A stretch of 64,000 nt of DNA from CAZUXY01 sp964624235 (GCA_964624235.1 CAZUXY010000001.1:62001-126000), one strand, 5' to 3'; positions 26,721 through 36,538 are shown, counted from the stretch's first letter. Translations and numbers: made by a program. The notes: generated from the sequence alone by a model not told the origin.

Positions 26721-27509
26721 TCACCCCGCTTCCCTGGAAGTATCCAGTCCAGGTTTGATGTAATCCACATAGAGACGTGTCGCGCCGACAGCCGACAGGT
26801 TCAATGAGAGGAATCCGATTATCGGAATGAATGCCTGGATCCAGAACCCGGTTCCTATCCCCACGGTCAGGAACCTGTAGCGCCAGGCGATCTTCAGTTT
26901 TTGACTGAAACCCAGCTTTCTCCTGTCCAGCGGAAACTCAATAAATCCGAAACCGAGAAAAAACATCCCGGATAAAAAGCCCAGTACGGCGTAAAGCACG
27001 CTGCCTATGACTGGTATTAAATTCAGCAGCAGAATAACGACGTTGAAGATCACAATAATGATCAACAGCTTTATTACGCTCGAAAACACCCTGACCAGAT
27101 CCCGCACCATCCCTGATACGGTAAACTTTTCTTCGAAACTGCGACCGGTTATTATGGCTTCAACCCTGCCCGCGAGCGGATCATTGAACGGGGCCGTTAC
27201 TATACCGCCGGTGACAGAATACAGTACGATAGATATCAGCGCCAGCAGCATTCCGAACAACGGTGTGACAACCCACCGGACCACCGTATGATACCAAGCC
27301 CCGCCCTGCGGCATGAACTGCATGAGCAAAGGATAGATACAGGTGATTGAGAAATAAATCAACGCACTCAGGAGCAGCAAATTGATGAAAAAGGGGACTA
27401 TGAAGTATACCGCAAGCCCTCTGTTTCTGCGCACAAAACCCATGGCACCGAAAGGCGCAGAAACGCCTTGAATAAAGAGATACATGCCGCCGCGGTTATT
27501 TCTTGTCAT
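26721..27509 (-). CDS. EI24/CysZ-like integral membrane protein
   Basis: 262 residues with about four long hydrophobic segments. The opening GVSAPFGAMGFVRRNRGLAVYFIVP, the PFNDPLAGRVE block and FGFIEFPLDRRKLGF before the last helices match the EI24/CysZ membrane family. CysZ of E. coli is a sulfate permease; outside Enterobacteria the role is unknown, so no gene symbol is given. The second in-frame Met at 27485 is another possible start. It lies between sua5 and pgi in one minus-strand operon. Confidence 0.78.
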   Translation of the reverse strand: MTRNNRGGMYLFIQGVSAPFGAMGFVRRNRGLAVYFIVPFFINLLLLSALIYFSITCIYPLLMQFMPQGGAWYHTVVRWVVTPLFGMLLALISIVLYSVTGGIVTAPFNDPLAGRVEAIITGRSFEEKFTVSGMVRDLVRVFSSVIKLLIIIVIFNVVILLLNLIPVIGSVLYAVLGFLSGMFFLGFGFIEFPLDRRKLGFSQKLKIAWRYRFLTVGIGTGFWIQAFIPIIGFLSLNLSAVGATRLYVDYIKPGLDTSREAG

Positions 27510-27654
27510 GGTTTCCGTACGTGTGTTTTCAATCCGGTGGTGATTTCATAATGGCAATCACCGTTTTCCGGCATGGGAATTGTATACGCAACTATACCTT
27601 TCCGGGGGTGTGGAACCCCGAGATTATCATTGATTACGCGGGATGTCAAACAAT

Positions 27655-28656
27655 TTATAAATGCCGGGGCGGGCCGTTGCGGTTTTCCGCACGGCAGAGA
27701 CGGTTCATAATCGCCATACCGAGACCGGTTTCTGGAACCCTCTGAGCATAGATCAGATCGACCCCCGCTTCATCAAGCCGGTGCAGACAGGAAAACAGCC
27801 TCGCAGCCGCTTCTCTGAGATCGCCGTTTTCCGAAAGAACCTCAATCTTTTTTACCCTCAGGTTTCCAGGAGCGGTCATGAAGGCCAGCACACCCGCATT
27901 CGTGCTGTCCGGGGGTATATCATCGAATCCGTCGATGAGTCTCAGCGGCGCACTCGGAGAATAATGGGAAGGGAGCTGGCCGGGAGCTTCGGGGATCGCA
28001 TCTGCCGCTGTCAGCGGGACAATGACTTTTCCCGTGATCTTCTCGATCTCTTCCAGGGGAAGGCCACCGGGTCGCAGCAGCACCGGTCCTCCCTCCCCGA
28101 TTTTAAGAATCGTAGACTCCAGCCCTACCGTACATTCCCCGCCGTCCAGTATCATGTCCACACGGTCACCCAGTTGCAATGCCACATGGGAAGCGGAGGT
28201 CGGGCTCAACCTGCCGAAGAGGTTCGCGCTCGGTGCGGCCACGGGGCGACCGGCTTCCCTGATCAGCGACAGGGCCACGGGGTGTGCCGGCATTCTTACC
28301 GCCACGGTAGTGAGCCCGGCGGTCACGATATCCGGCACGGAGGGGAGTTTCTCCATTACCAGGGTAAGCGGTCCCGGCCAGAAAGCTGCCATTAGTCGCT
28401 CTATCCGGGCTGGAGGTGTAAACGCCACAAGAGGTACCTGTTCATGATCGGCGATATGGACTATGATCGGATCGAAATACGGCCGCCTTTTGACTTCAAA
28501 AATTGCCGCAACCGCTTCGGGATTGAACGCATCCGCGCCCAGACCGTAGACGGTTTCCGTAGGGAAACCAACCAGACCACCCGATTTGAGTATCCCGGCG
28601 GCACGAACAATGTTTTCCCGGTCGGCGGGAAATATATTTACCGGACTGCCCTGCAT
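27655..28656 (-). CDS. threonylcarbamoyl-AMP synthase, long Sua5 form
   Basis: 333 residues. The YrdC domain fills about the first 200 residues (KSGGLVGFPTETVYGLGADAF; KRRPYFDPIIVHI; APSANLFGRLSPTSASHV; DGGECTVGLESTIL), followed by LRPGG and a C-terminal Sua5 domain beginning PGQLPSHYSPSAPL. It makes threonylcarbamoyl-AMP from threonine, bicarbonate and ATP for t6A37 modification of ANN-decoding tRNAs. It is the first gene of the minus-strand run to sppA, with a 145-base gap to the next. Confidence 0.93.
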   Translation of the reverse strand: MQGSPVNIFPADRENIVRAAGILKSGGLVGFPTETVYGLGADAFNPEAVAAIFEVKRRPYFDPIIVHIADHEQVPLVAFTPPARIERLMAAFWPGPLTLVMEKLPSVPDIVTAGLTTVAVRMPAHPVALSLIREAGRPVAAPSANLFGRLSPTSASHVALQLGDRVDMILDGGECTVGLESTILKIGEGGPVLLRPGGLPLEEIEKITGKVIVPLTAADAIPEAPGQLPSHYSPSAPLRLIDGFDDIPPDSTNAGVLAFMTAPGNLRVKKIEVLSENGDLREAAARLFSCLHRLDEAGVDLIYAQRVPETGLGMAIMNRLCRAENRNGPPRHL

Positions 28657-28866
28657 GGTTGTTTATCACCAGGTATATTACTTACATCTGCTCTCAACGG
28701 GATCTGCACCGTCGTACTGCAACTGATAGTTTCCATCCCACCCGCTTCTTATAAGGGTATTTTCTTCTTTACAGTTCCCGCCAGCTTAAAAACAATCTGT
28801 TCTGCCAAAGTTATGTCGATTACGACCTTACTGTCAATACATTCCTCGAAACGCAGGGTTGTCTCC

Positions 28867-29325
28867 ATGAAAGTATCCAAAGACAAAAAGAAACACACAC
28901 CATTTGTGACAAGGTTGTTCGTTATATTTGCCACAGGACTGCTCACACTCGGCCACAGTGCAACATCGAACACCGCCGGATATTTGGGCCTGGGGCTTGT
29001 GCGGGGAGATCCGACGGGCATTACCGGAAAATACTTCATTGATAAACGCAATGCCGTCGACGGGGGTATCGGTAACGCCCTGAGCAAGGGTTTTTACCTC
29101 TACTCGGATAACCCGTGGCATTTCCCCCCTGCAACCACCCTCTACATAGGTGGAGGGGCGGCTTTTCATCATTACCGGCACAGCAACAGGTATTGGGAAG
29201 AGGAGGAGGAAAACCGTATCGAGGGACGCGTTTCTTATGGTGTGGCGTACCGGTTTGACATGAAACCCGTGTGTCTGAAAGAATGCGCCGTAAGGCGCAC
29301 CCCATATGCCGGCAGAGTGGTTTGA
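28867..29325 (+). CDS. small outer-membrane beta-barrel-like protein, apparently truncated at its C-terminus
   Basis: 152 residues from ATG 28867 (longer open frame runs back through sua5 and is not credible). A signal peptide (RLFVIFATGLLTLGHSA) leads to GYLGLGLVRGDPTGITGKYF and DAVDGGIGNAL-type strands, as in small barrel proteins that begin with a GxGDPTG turn. The chain ends KECAVRRTPYAGRVV, not the aromatic-ended strand expected, and family members should have one or two more strands. The TGA lies 4 bases before the putP ATG, so a deletion may have joined them. A perfect hairpin TGCGCC-GTAA-GGCGCA occurs at 29284-29299. No ribosome site is obvious, so the start is tentative. Confidence 0.5.
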   Translation: MKVSKDKKKHTPFVTRLFVIFATGLLTLGHSATSNTAGYLGLGLVRGDPTGITGKYFIDKRNAVDGGIGNALSKGFYLYSDNPWHFPPATTLYIGGGAAFHHYRHSNRYWEEEEENRIEGRVSYGVAYRFDMKPVCLKECAVRRTPYAGRVV

Positions 29326-29329
29326 CCTT

Positions 29330-30814
29330 ATGCAGACGCCGATGATCGTCACATTCGGAATTTATCTGATCACGCTCATTACTGTAGGGCTTTATTATTA
29401 TAAAAGAAGCGCGAATATCGAGGATTATCTGCTGGGGGGCCGCAGCCTGGGCCGCTGGGTCACTGCTTTATCCGCCCAGGCGAGCGATATGAGCGGCTGG
29501 CTGCTGATGGGCCTGCCGGGAGCGGTATATCTGGACGGTACTCCCGCTTCATGGATCGCGATCGGTCTGTTACTGGGGACCCTGATCAACTGGAAGTATA
29601 TATCGGTGCGACTGCGCGTGTATACCCAAAAGACCGATTCTCTCACGCTTCCCATATTTTTCGAGAACCGTTTCCGCGATCCGACGGGGCTCTTACGCAC
29701 CCTTTCCGCCGTGGTTACACTGATTTTCTTTACCCTGTACGTTTCATCGGGCCTGGTGGCTTCGGGGAAACTGTTCGAGTCAATGTTCGGCATCGGTTAC
29801 GGACCTGCGGTCATCGTCGGCGGTCTGATTATTATAACCTACACATTTCTGGGCGGCTTTCTCGCGGTGTGTTACACCGACTTCATTCAGGGCACCCTCA
29901 TGCTCATCGCCATTGTGGCGGTACCCGCCGTTGCCTATTCCGCCGCCGACGGCTACCAGGGAATCTCCCTGGCCATGGCGGCAAGGAACATCCCCTCTGC
30001 ACTGTTGCCGGTAACAGGCCTTACGCTTACCGGCATCATCTCCACCATGGCCTGGGGTCTGGGTTACTTCGGGCAACCGCACATACTGGTGCGCTTTATG
30101 GGTATAAAATCCGCAGGTGAGCTTCCCAAAGCCATGCGCATAGCCTTACTCTGGGTAATCATCTCGCTGGGCGGCGCTCTGGCGTCAGGGCTGACAGCCA
30201 TTCCACTGTTCAGTAATCTGCCCCCAGGCGACCACGAGAAGGTATTCATTTACATGATAAACCTGTTCTTTAATCCATGGTTCGGCGGCATACTGCTCGC
30301 GGCAATCATGTCCGCCATTATGTCAACCATCGATTCGCAGCTGCTGGTGCTTTCATCGACACTGACCGAGGATTTTTACCAGAAAGCCGTCAACAGGAAA
30401 GCCTCCCAGAAGGAGCTGGTTTTTATCGGCAGGATGTCGGTGATCATCGTTTCGGTGGCGGCACTGGCACTGGCAATGAACCCCCGCAATACCATTCTCG
30501 GACTCGTGGCCTATGCATGGGGCGGATTCGGAGCCGCTTTCGGACCGCTGGTGATCAGCGCGCTTTTTTCCAGGAAAGCCTCATGGCAATCGGCCCTGGG
30601 GGGGATGGTAACGGGAACGGTGGTACTTATCCTCTGGAAGCATCTGGGATTTGGGGACCACATGTACGAGATCGTTCCCGGTTTTCTCGCCAACACGCTT
30701 TGCATTTATATATTGAACCAATGCTACGGGCAGGAAAACCGTGAAATCCTGGAGGAATTTGATTCGATGGTGTGTGAGTCCCGGGGCGTGTTGAAAAGCT
30801 CCTGTGAAAATTGA
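29330..30814 (+). CDS. putP: PutP-type sodium/proline symporter (SSS family)
   Basis: 494 residues from ATG 29330; an upstream ATG at 29306 would overlap the previous frame. About 13 hydrophobic segments. The first loop DYLLGGRSLGRWVTALSAQASDMSGWLLMG is characteristic of PutP among sodium:solute symporters, and FIQGTLMLIAIV and STIDSQLLVLSSTL continue the family pattern. It imports L-proline with Na+. It begins 4 bases after the truncated OMP frame, so it may be read through from that gene's promoter. Confidence 0.92.
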   Translation: MQTPMIVTFGIYLITLITVGLYYYKRSANIEDYLLGGRSLGRWVTALSAQASDMSGWLLMGLPGAVYLDGTPASWIAIGLLLGTLINWKYISVRLRVYTQKTDSLTLPIFFENRFRDPTGLLRTLSAVVTLIFFTLYVSSGLVASGKLFESMFGIGYGPAVIVGGLIIITYTFLGGFLAVCYTDFIQGTLMLIAIVAVPAVAYSAADGYQGISLAMAARNIPSALLPVTGLTLTGIISTMAWGLGYFGQPHILVRFMGIKSAGELPKAMRIALLWVIISLGGALASGLTAIPLFSNLPPGDHEKVFIYMINLFFNPWFGGILLAAIMSAIMSTIDSQLLVLSSTLTEDFYQKAVNRKASQKELVFIGRMSVIIVSVAALALAMNPRNTILGLVAYAWGGFGAAFGPLVISALFSRKASWQSALGGMVTGTVVLILWKHLGFGDHMYEIVPGFLANTLCIYILNQCYGQENREILEEFDSMVCESRGVLKSSCEN

Positions 30815-30884
30815 AGGCCGACTGTGGAGCCGTCATTTGCCGTGACGCGTTTCGAAGGGCCGGCGCATCAGGCTTAGGGGACTT

Positions 30885-33215
30885 TCACTCCTTTTTCTCT
30901 TTCCCCTGGATATAACCCCATTTCTGGAGCAGCCGGTTGATATCCCGCGAGAGATATGTCTCACCGCTCACTCCCCGGATTCCCCTCGTAGACGCAGAGT
31001 TCCAGAACAGCAGACCGCGGTCCACCAGTTCAATCAATTCATCCTGCGGCTTCCCTTTTATTACCGGCAGGCCGGTATCCAGTATGTACACCCCTCCTCC
31101 GGCCGGGGGAATCAGCGGGAGCAGATGGGGACCTGCCAGCAGGGAAGCGCCTTTTTCCACTGTGAGTTTAATCCTGGCATCGGCGGGAACGGTACTGAAG
31201 GTTATACATCCTCCCGGGGTAAGTGAGAAATGATATTCCTTCCGGGTGATTCGTGTGATCACGGCGTTATTGCCGGCGGCGACACCATGGAAAAAACCGT
31301 CGATCACCCGTATCATGCCCCGTACTTCGGTGCTGCGCGAAGTGATGACGTTTACCGGCTGCGTAAAGCGCACCTGATGCAGAAGTGCGCTCATTCGGGC
31401 GGCGGCTTCATGTTTTTTTCCGATAAGGTTCATCGTTTCATGGGGATCCGCCGTCAGGTCGTAAAGTTCCCGGTATTCATGAACTATATCGCCTCCCCAG
31501 AATACGGGCCTGGTCCCGAAACCATAGTACTTTTCGTTATATTTATATCCCCGTGCCCTGACACCGTACATCATCCGCCCCTCGCAATAGACCACCCTTT
31601 CTTCTTTTTCCACTCCTTTCACCAGCGGCAGCAGTGATATTCCCTGACAATAAGCCGGTATCTCCATGCCCATCAATTCCAGCAGGGTGGGTGTCACATC
31701 GATACTTCTTACCTGCGAGTCGCAGCGGACATCGGCGATTCTCCGGTCACCCTGGGGTTTGATTATGAGCGGCGTGTGCATCTCTTCATCAAAAAGCGTC
31801 TGCCCGTGCGAAAACCTGGCCCTTTTCCCTGTGTATACACTCTGCTCGTGGAGAGGATTGAACACCTCCCCGTGATCCGAGGTTACCACCACTATGGTGT
31901 TGTCGTACAGACCGAGTTTTTTGAGCGCGTGTATCACCCTGCCGAAATGGTCATCGGTATAACTTATCTCGCCCAGATAGGCCCTGAACCAGGGATGAAT
32001 GTCTTTCAGGCGTTGTCGTAACGGGTCAAGATAGCGTTTCGGAGGGATATACGCATTATGAGGGGCATTATAGTTGATGAACAGAAAAAAATTCCTCGAA
32101 GAATTTTCCCCGAGCCATGATATCACCTCGTCGGTTATATCCACCGTGTCTTCCCACTGGGTCTGATACTCCGACAGTTCATCGAAATCCAGATCGGTCC
32201 CGATGCCGGTGTAATCGATGATAAAGGCATTGTTGCCGATGGAACGGGTTATATACCCCTGTTCTTTTAACAGGGTCGTAACCGGTTTTATGCCGCTTTC
32301 CCGGTAAAACCAGCGTTTTTCCTCATCGGATACCGGTGGATAAAAAAAGTTCACCCCGCTGCGGGACGCATGGACGGAACAGAGCGCGGCTATGGTAGAG
32401 GGCCGCGTCCAGTTCGAAACCACGAAGTGACGCCGAAAATTCATACCGTCGCGTGCCAGGGCGTCGATGTTCGGCGTCAGCCGGTACTTTTCAACCGTTG
32501 CATTAACAGCGTCAGCACGGGTGGCATCGATGATCACGAATATCACGTTGGGAGGGGAAGAGGGTTTCGCGGTAGCGGTATAGATTCTGGGATTCGCGAT
32601 GAAAAGATGTTCCGTGCGGAGCGAGTCCGTTTCAAAACGGAATTCAAGTACCGCAGCGGATGAGCCGACCGTGGGAAGCTGAATGACGTAGTCCCGCCAG
32701 CCCTGTTCGGGTACCACCGCCTCCGTTGATTGCTGTTGAAAAACCTGGAACGACCTGTTTCCCTGACGCAGCACAATGCTTAGATTACCTTCTTTTCTTC
32801 CCCGCAACATATACCCGCCGAGGGAAAAAACCATGCGTGAATTCCGAGGTACGGACAGTCCCAGCGGTATACGGACTTCCACCGGCGATCCCCTATAGGC
32901 ACCCAGGTAAAGGGAGCGGCGCACGTTCTGGAATTTTTTCCGGTGATCGATATCAAAACCCACCTTCACCAGTCTCGGTGAATCCACTCCCCAGGGATCG
33001 CGGTACCATTTTTTATAGGCACTCAGCTCCCGGTACTTGACAGCAAATCCGTTGTCCAGCACTTCGCCGCAGCCGAAACGTGAAATCACATCAACCAGCA
33101 GCTTTTCCGATTCTAAACCCCTGGGTTCTCCCTGAGAACATCCCACAGTGTGAATAATAAGTAATAGAACTGAAAACAGCGCTGATGTTCTGTTGATGTT
33201 TCGGGCCATCGTCAC
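30885..33215 (-). CDS. sulfatase-fold lipoprotein (alkaline phosphatase superfamily)
   Basis: 776 residues, GTG start with GGGA ribosome site (ATG two codons later also possible). A lipoprotein-like signal ends HTVGC at about residue 26. A beta-sandwich-like region (about 70-215) comes before the sulfatase domain (about 225-570): NVIFVIIDATRADAV gives the metal aspartates, SNWTRPSTIAALCSVHASRSG sits where sulfatases have C/S-x-P-x-R, and VVVTSDHGE gives further ligands. The formylglycine cysteine is not at the normal place (TRPS rather than CxPSR), so arylsulfatase activity is doubtful; phosphodiesterase or phosphoglycerol transferase activity is possible. Surface or periplasmic. Confidence 0.8.
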   Translation of the reverse strand: MTMARNINRTSALFSVLLLIIHTVGCSQGEPRGLESEKLLVDVISRFGCGEVLDNGFAVKYRELSAYKKWYRDPWGVDSPRLVKVGFDIDHRKKFQNVRRSLYLGAYRGSPVEVRIPLGLSVPRNSRMVFSLGGYMLRGRKEGNLSIVLRQGNRSFQVFQQQSTEAVVPEQGWRDYVIQLPTVGSSAAVLEFRFETDSLRTEHLFIANPRIYTATAKPSSPPNVIFVIIDATRADAVNATVEKYRLTPNIDALARDGMNFRRHFVVSNWTRPSTIAALCSVHASRSGVNFFYPPVSDEEKRWFYRESGIKPVTTLLKEQGYITRSIGNNAFIIDYTGIGTDLDFDELSEYQTQWEDTVDITDEVISWLGENSSRNFFLFINYNAPHNAYIPPKRYLDPLRQRLKDIHPWFRAYLGEISYTDDHFGRVIHALKKLGLYDNTIVVVTSDHGEVFNPLHEQSVYTGKRARFSHGQTLFDEEMHTPLIIKPQGDRRIADVRCDSQVRSIDVTPTLLELMGMEIPAYCQGISLLPLVKGVEKEERVVYCEGRMMYGVRARGYKYNEKYYGFGTRPVFWGGDIVHEYRELYDLTADPHETMNLIGKKHEAAARMSALLHQVRFTQPVNVITSRSTEVRGMIRVIDGFFHGVAAGNNAVITRITRKEYHFSLTPGGCITFSTVPADARIKLTVEKGASLLAGPHLLPLIPPAGGGVYILDTGLPVIKGKPQDELIELVDRGLLFWNSASTRGIRGVSGETYLSRDINRLLQKWGYIQGKEKKE

Positions 33216-33425
33216 GTTAATTTCCCGGCATTAATTTCACAATCACTGTAAACCTCATGAAAAGAATACATGCCTTGCCGGGCCGGCGTATATCAAGCAA
33301 TAATTGTTTCATATACGGGAAAACACGCCGGCAGGTTTTCACCGTAAAATCGGTGTTTTTTCGTTTACTTGTCATAACGGTTTTGTGAAACTAACGCATT
33401 AATAACGGTACCGAAGGTCACATCA

Positions 33426-34148
33426 ATGAAGACACTCCGCATGTTGGTGCTCCCGACTCTTTTACTGCTCATGTCCGCAACAGACTGCACCAGAAAGTAC
33501 GGAATTCAACGCGGTTTCCACGCGAGAGAAAATCCCGGTACCGAGGTTCATAATAACCGGTGTATCCTTATAAGGTCACGCGCCATGGAAGTAACGGTCG
33601 ACCCGATTTACGAGGATGAATGGAAACGCATCCTGGAACATACTCCGTACACGACAAGATCATCCTCAGCAGGCGATTTCAGGGTACCCAAAGCCCATTT
33701 TTTTCAGGTGGTTTTTTTCAATGCGTACGACCGCCCTGTACCCCTTAAAGACCTGTCAATAATGCTCCTTTTAGGTGATCGGGAAATAAAACCCCTCCCG
33801 GCTGAAGAAATGAAGAAAACGTGCGCATCCCCCGCGTATGGGACCTTCAATTTCAGCACCATACTTGGATTCCGCAGAGTATTATCAGAACGGGGTTGCG
33901 GAGAAATACGCTTTGATCGGGACCTTATCGATTATCGTTTGAATTTTATTAATCCCGGGGACCGTCTGTTAAAAATAGTTGCATTTCCATGGATTCCCGT
34001 GGAAAAAAGAACCTTCACAATACGAATTTCATTCCGGACCGATGAATCGGCAAAAACCATGGATTTCAGCTATTCACGTTTCGAATACCGGACACGGGGG
34101 AAGCATTTTATAAACCCGGACAAACAAATAAAGGAGCAGGACCGATGA
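33426..34148 (+). CDS. unknown lipoprotein
   Basis: 240 residues. MKTLRMLVLPTLLLLMSATDC is a lipoprotein signal with a relaxed spirochaete-type lipobox (cysteine at 21). The mature part has no family I recognise; it contains two further Cys (KKTCASPAYG; SERGCGEI). Its TGA overlaps the ATG of gatC by 4 bases, so it is translated together with gatC and thpR. Confidence 0.68.
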   Translation: MKTLRMLVLPTLLLLMSATDCTRKYGIQRGFHARENPGTEVHNNRCILIRSRAMEVTVDPIYEDEWKRILEHTPYTTRSSSAGDFRVPKAHFFQVVFFNAYDRPVPLKDLSIMLLLGDREIKPLPAEEMKKTCASPAYGTFNFSTILGFRRVLSERGCGEIRFDRDLIDYRLNFINPGDRLLKIVAFPWIPVEKRTFTIRISFRTDESAKTMDFSYSRFEYRTRGKHFINPDKQIKEQDR

Positions 34149-34438
34149 CTATTGACCGGCAGCAGATACTTAAGGTGGCTGAACTGGCCCGCCTGGAACT
34201 GACTGAAGAGGAGAAAACAGAATTTTCCCTGCAGTTGACTGAAATAATCAATTATGTTGAAAAGATCAATGAACTGAATACCGAGAACATCCAGCCGACC
34301 GACCATATTGTGGAGCTGAAAAACGTATTCAGAGAGGATAAGGTTCACAAATCCATCGACCGGGCAGAAATAGAAAAAATTGCCCCTGAGTATTCCGACG
34401 GACATATCATCGTACCGATTATCATTGAGGGACAATAA
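34145..34438 (+). CDS. gatC: Asp-tRNA(Asn)/Glu-tRNA(Gln) amidotransferase subunit C
   Basis: 97 residues, standard GatC length. VAELARLELTEEEKTEF and the late VFREDKV motif are typical. GatC wraps GatA and GatB in the complex that converts misacylated Glu-tRNA(Gln)/Asp-tRNA(Asn). gatA and gatB are not adjacent; instead gatC sits between an unknown lipoprotein and thpR with overlaps on both sides, an uncommon setting. Transcribed from somewhere upstream of 33426. Confidence 0.92.
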   Translation: MTIDRQQILKVAELARLELTEEEKTEFSLQLTEIINYVEKINELNTENIQPTDHIVELKNVFREDKVHKSIDRAEIEKIAPEYSDGHIIVPIIIEGQ

Positions 34439-35001
34439 TGCCGCGTCTCTTCATAGCCCTGCCCATCGGAGAAGATGTACAGCGGATGCTTGATCCTGTG
34501 TACGAATTTTTCAAGAGCCAGGACCATATACTTAAGGCCGTAATCCCTGCAAACTTTCACATTACGATAAAGTTCCTGGGCGAATGCAGCACCAGCGTCG
34601 CGACCGCCATAGAAAGTACCTTTGACGAAATACACACACCACGGGACGAGATCCCCTTCAAACTGACAGGACTGGGGGCTTTCCCAAATACCAGAAAACC
34701 CAGCGTAGTGTGGGCAGGGATTGATACAGACGCTGAGTTCGTTGATCGTCTTTATAAGAACGTGGAGATCTACAGCCGTAATTTTAATTTTAAAGATGAA
34801 ACGCGGGATCTCATGCTTCATCTTACCCTGGCAAGAGTTAAAAAGGGACGTTCCATTACAGGGGACCTTCTGAAATTCATAGAATCCAACAGGGATACTG
34901 CCTTCGGCGACTCCGTGTTTGACCGTCTATCGCTTTTTTCCTCCAGGCTGAACCCCGAAGGACCCGTATATACGGAATTGAAGGCCGTTAAATTCCGTTG
35001 A
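34438..35001 (+). CDS. thpR: RNA 2',3'-cyclic phosphodiesterase (2H phosphoesterase)
   Basis: 187 residues. Two HxTx motifs, HITIKFLGE near residue 41 and HLTLARVK about residue 128, are the catalytic signature of the 2H family (also called 2'-5' RNA ligase LigT). RLFIALPIGEDV is the usual start. It opens 2',3'-cyclic phosphate ends of RNA. It overlaps gatC by one base (TAATG). Confidence 0.92.
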   Translation: MPRLFIALPIGEDVQRMLDPVYEFFKSQDHILKAVIPANFHITIKFLGECSTSVATAIESTFDEIHTPRDEIPFKLTGLGAFPNTRKPSVVWAGIDTDAEFVDRLYKNVEIYSRNFNFKDETRDLMLHLTLARVKKGRSITGDLLKFIESNRDTAFGDSVFDRLSLFSSRLNPEGPVYTELKAVKFR

Positions 35002-35083
35002 ACTGTGTCGTTACTCCGTCATAAACCGTGGTTCCCGGGTGTGTATGCTTTTTTTCCAGACAGAGAAACCGTTGAACCCGTAA

Positions 35084-36412
35084 TTATAACAGGTTCGAGG
35101 CCAGTTCCGCAAGCTGGGACCGTTCACCCTTTTCCAGAGTGACGTGCGCGTAAATATCCTGGCCCTTCATTTTATCAATAAGATAGGTCAGACCGTTACT
35201 GCGGGAATCAAGAAACGGGGTGTCGATCTGGTAAGGATCGCCGGTGAATACGATCTTGGTGCCCTCCCCTGCCCTGGTGATAATGGTCTTTACCTCATGA
35301 GGCGTAAGGTTCTGGGCCTCATCGACGATAAAAAACACTTTTGAAAGGCTCCTCCCCCGGATATAGGCCAGGGCCATGATCAAAAGCTTCCCGTTGATGA
35401 GCATTTCACTGATTCTTTTGTATTCCTGCGACGTCTCGATAAACTGGTTCTGAATGACCGAGAGGTTATCGAACAGGGGCTGCATATAGGGATCCAGTTT
35501 GCTCTGTATGTCCCCGGGGAGATACCCTATATCGCGGTTTGAAAGCGGTATTACCGGGCGCGCCAACAGGATCTGTTTATACTCCTTTCGTATCTCCAGC
35601 GAGGCTGCCAGCGCCATGAGTGTCTTGCCGGTACCTGCCTTTCCCGAAAGCGTGACCAGCCTTATGTCAGGGTTCATAAGCGCATCAAGGGAAAAAGTCT
35701 GCTCCGCATTCCGGGGCATGATACCATATGCCCGCTTTTTTTCCACCAGCCGGATGCAGTGGTTTTCCTTGACATAGGCAGTCAATATGCTCTTGCTCTC
35801 ATTCCGCATAATAAAATACTCGTTGGGGAAAGGATCGAGTTCCAGACCGGTTCCGTCGACAGCTACCGCTGCTTCTCTGAACAGACGGTCAATCAGTTCA
35901 TGTGGTACGTGCTCAATAAGGTTTTTACCCAGGTACAGGTCGTCGATATTTTTAACTTTTCCTGTTTCATAATCTTCGGATTTCAGCCCTATACTTTTTG
36001 CCTTCATTCTAAGGTTGATATCCTTAGAGACCAGTATCACCCTTTCTTCCCCATATTCCTTCGAGAGGTTGTATGCCAGGGCCAGTATCCGGTGGTCCGG
36101 CGTATCCTCCCAGAAAATCTCTTTCAGGTACTGGTCCCTGATCACGTTGGTAAGAATCATGAAGATACCGCCGGTGGACAATCGTACTCCGTTGCTTAAC
36201 GGCTTATCACCGATGAGGGAATCCAGTTCCCTGGTAAATTCCCTGGCGTTGTAGTTTATGGTTTCATTGCCTTTTTTAAACTGGTCGATTTCTTCAAGCA
36301 GGGTTATGGGCACGACTACATTATGCTCTTCGAATGAATATATACTGAGGTAATCATAGAGGACGACATTGGTGTCCAGTACAAATATCTTGTTGCCGTT
36401 GTCCTTCAACAT
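35084..36412 (-). CDS. PIN domain-PhoH fusion protein (YlaK-type ATPase)
   Basis: 442 residues. A PIN nuclease-like domain (about 8-160; FVLDTNVVLYD with conserved Asp) is joined to a PhoH/NTPase domain with Walker A LSGKAGTGKTLMALAA and Walker B FFIVDEAQNLTPHEVK. Proteins of this layout unwind and cleave RNA. It has its own promoter (36511-36538) about 95-125 bases upstream and is a single gene, convergent with thpR. Confidence 0.92.
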   Translation of the reverse strand: MLKDNGNKIFVLDTNVVLYDYLSIYSFEEHNVVVPITLLEEIDQFKKGNETINYNAREFTRELDSLIGDKPLSNGVRLSTGGIFMILTNVIRDQYLKEIFWEDTPDHRILALAYNLSKEYGEERVILVSKDINLRMKAKSIGLKSEDYETGKVKNIDDLYLGKNLIEHVPHELIDRLFREAAVAVDGTGLELDPFPNEYFIMRNESKSILTAYVKENHCIRLVEKKRAYGIMPRNAEQTFSLDALMNPDIRLVTLSGKAGTGKTLMALAASLEIRKEYKQILLARPVIPLSNRDIGYLPGDIQSKLDPYMQPLFDNLSVIQNQFIETSQEYKRISEMLINGKLLIMALAYIRGRSLSKVFFIVDEAQNLTPHEVKTIITRAGEGTKIVFTGDPYQIDTPFLDSRSNGLTYLIDKMKGQDIYAHVTLEKGERSQLAELASNLL

Positions 36413-36510
36413 AGGCCCCGGTCTCCTGGTCTTATCTGTTTTAAGAAGCGGTTAATATGCCGGAAAGTTTGATATAATGACCTCCTTTTCAAAATGAGAC
36501 ATAACGTCCT

Positions 36511-36538
36511 AGTATACCGATACTTTAAAAATATGCAA
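36511..36538 (-). promoter_or_regulatory. phoH promoter
   Basis: Minus strand: TTGCAT (36538-36533), 16-base spacer, TATACT (36516-36511). Expected start near 36504, about 90 bases before the ATG at 36412. It lies downstream of the terminator, so phoH is transcribed independently. Confidence 0.55.

Noticed and set aside
27537..27570. Hairpin GGTGATT...AATCACC between sua5 and the EI24-like gene
   Set aside because: T-tract of only four and on the plus strand, where no gene ends. Not called a terminator.
28444..28866. Long plus-strand extension of the OMP frame (293 residues in all)
   Set aside because: It overlaps the well-supported sua5 gene on the other strand and would put the signal peptide in the middle of the protein.
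29284..29299. Perfect hairpin TGCGCC-GTAA-GGCGCA as terminator
   Set aside because: No T-tract follows it; it lies inside the end of an ORF. Mentioned only as a junction feature.
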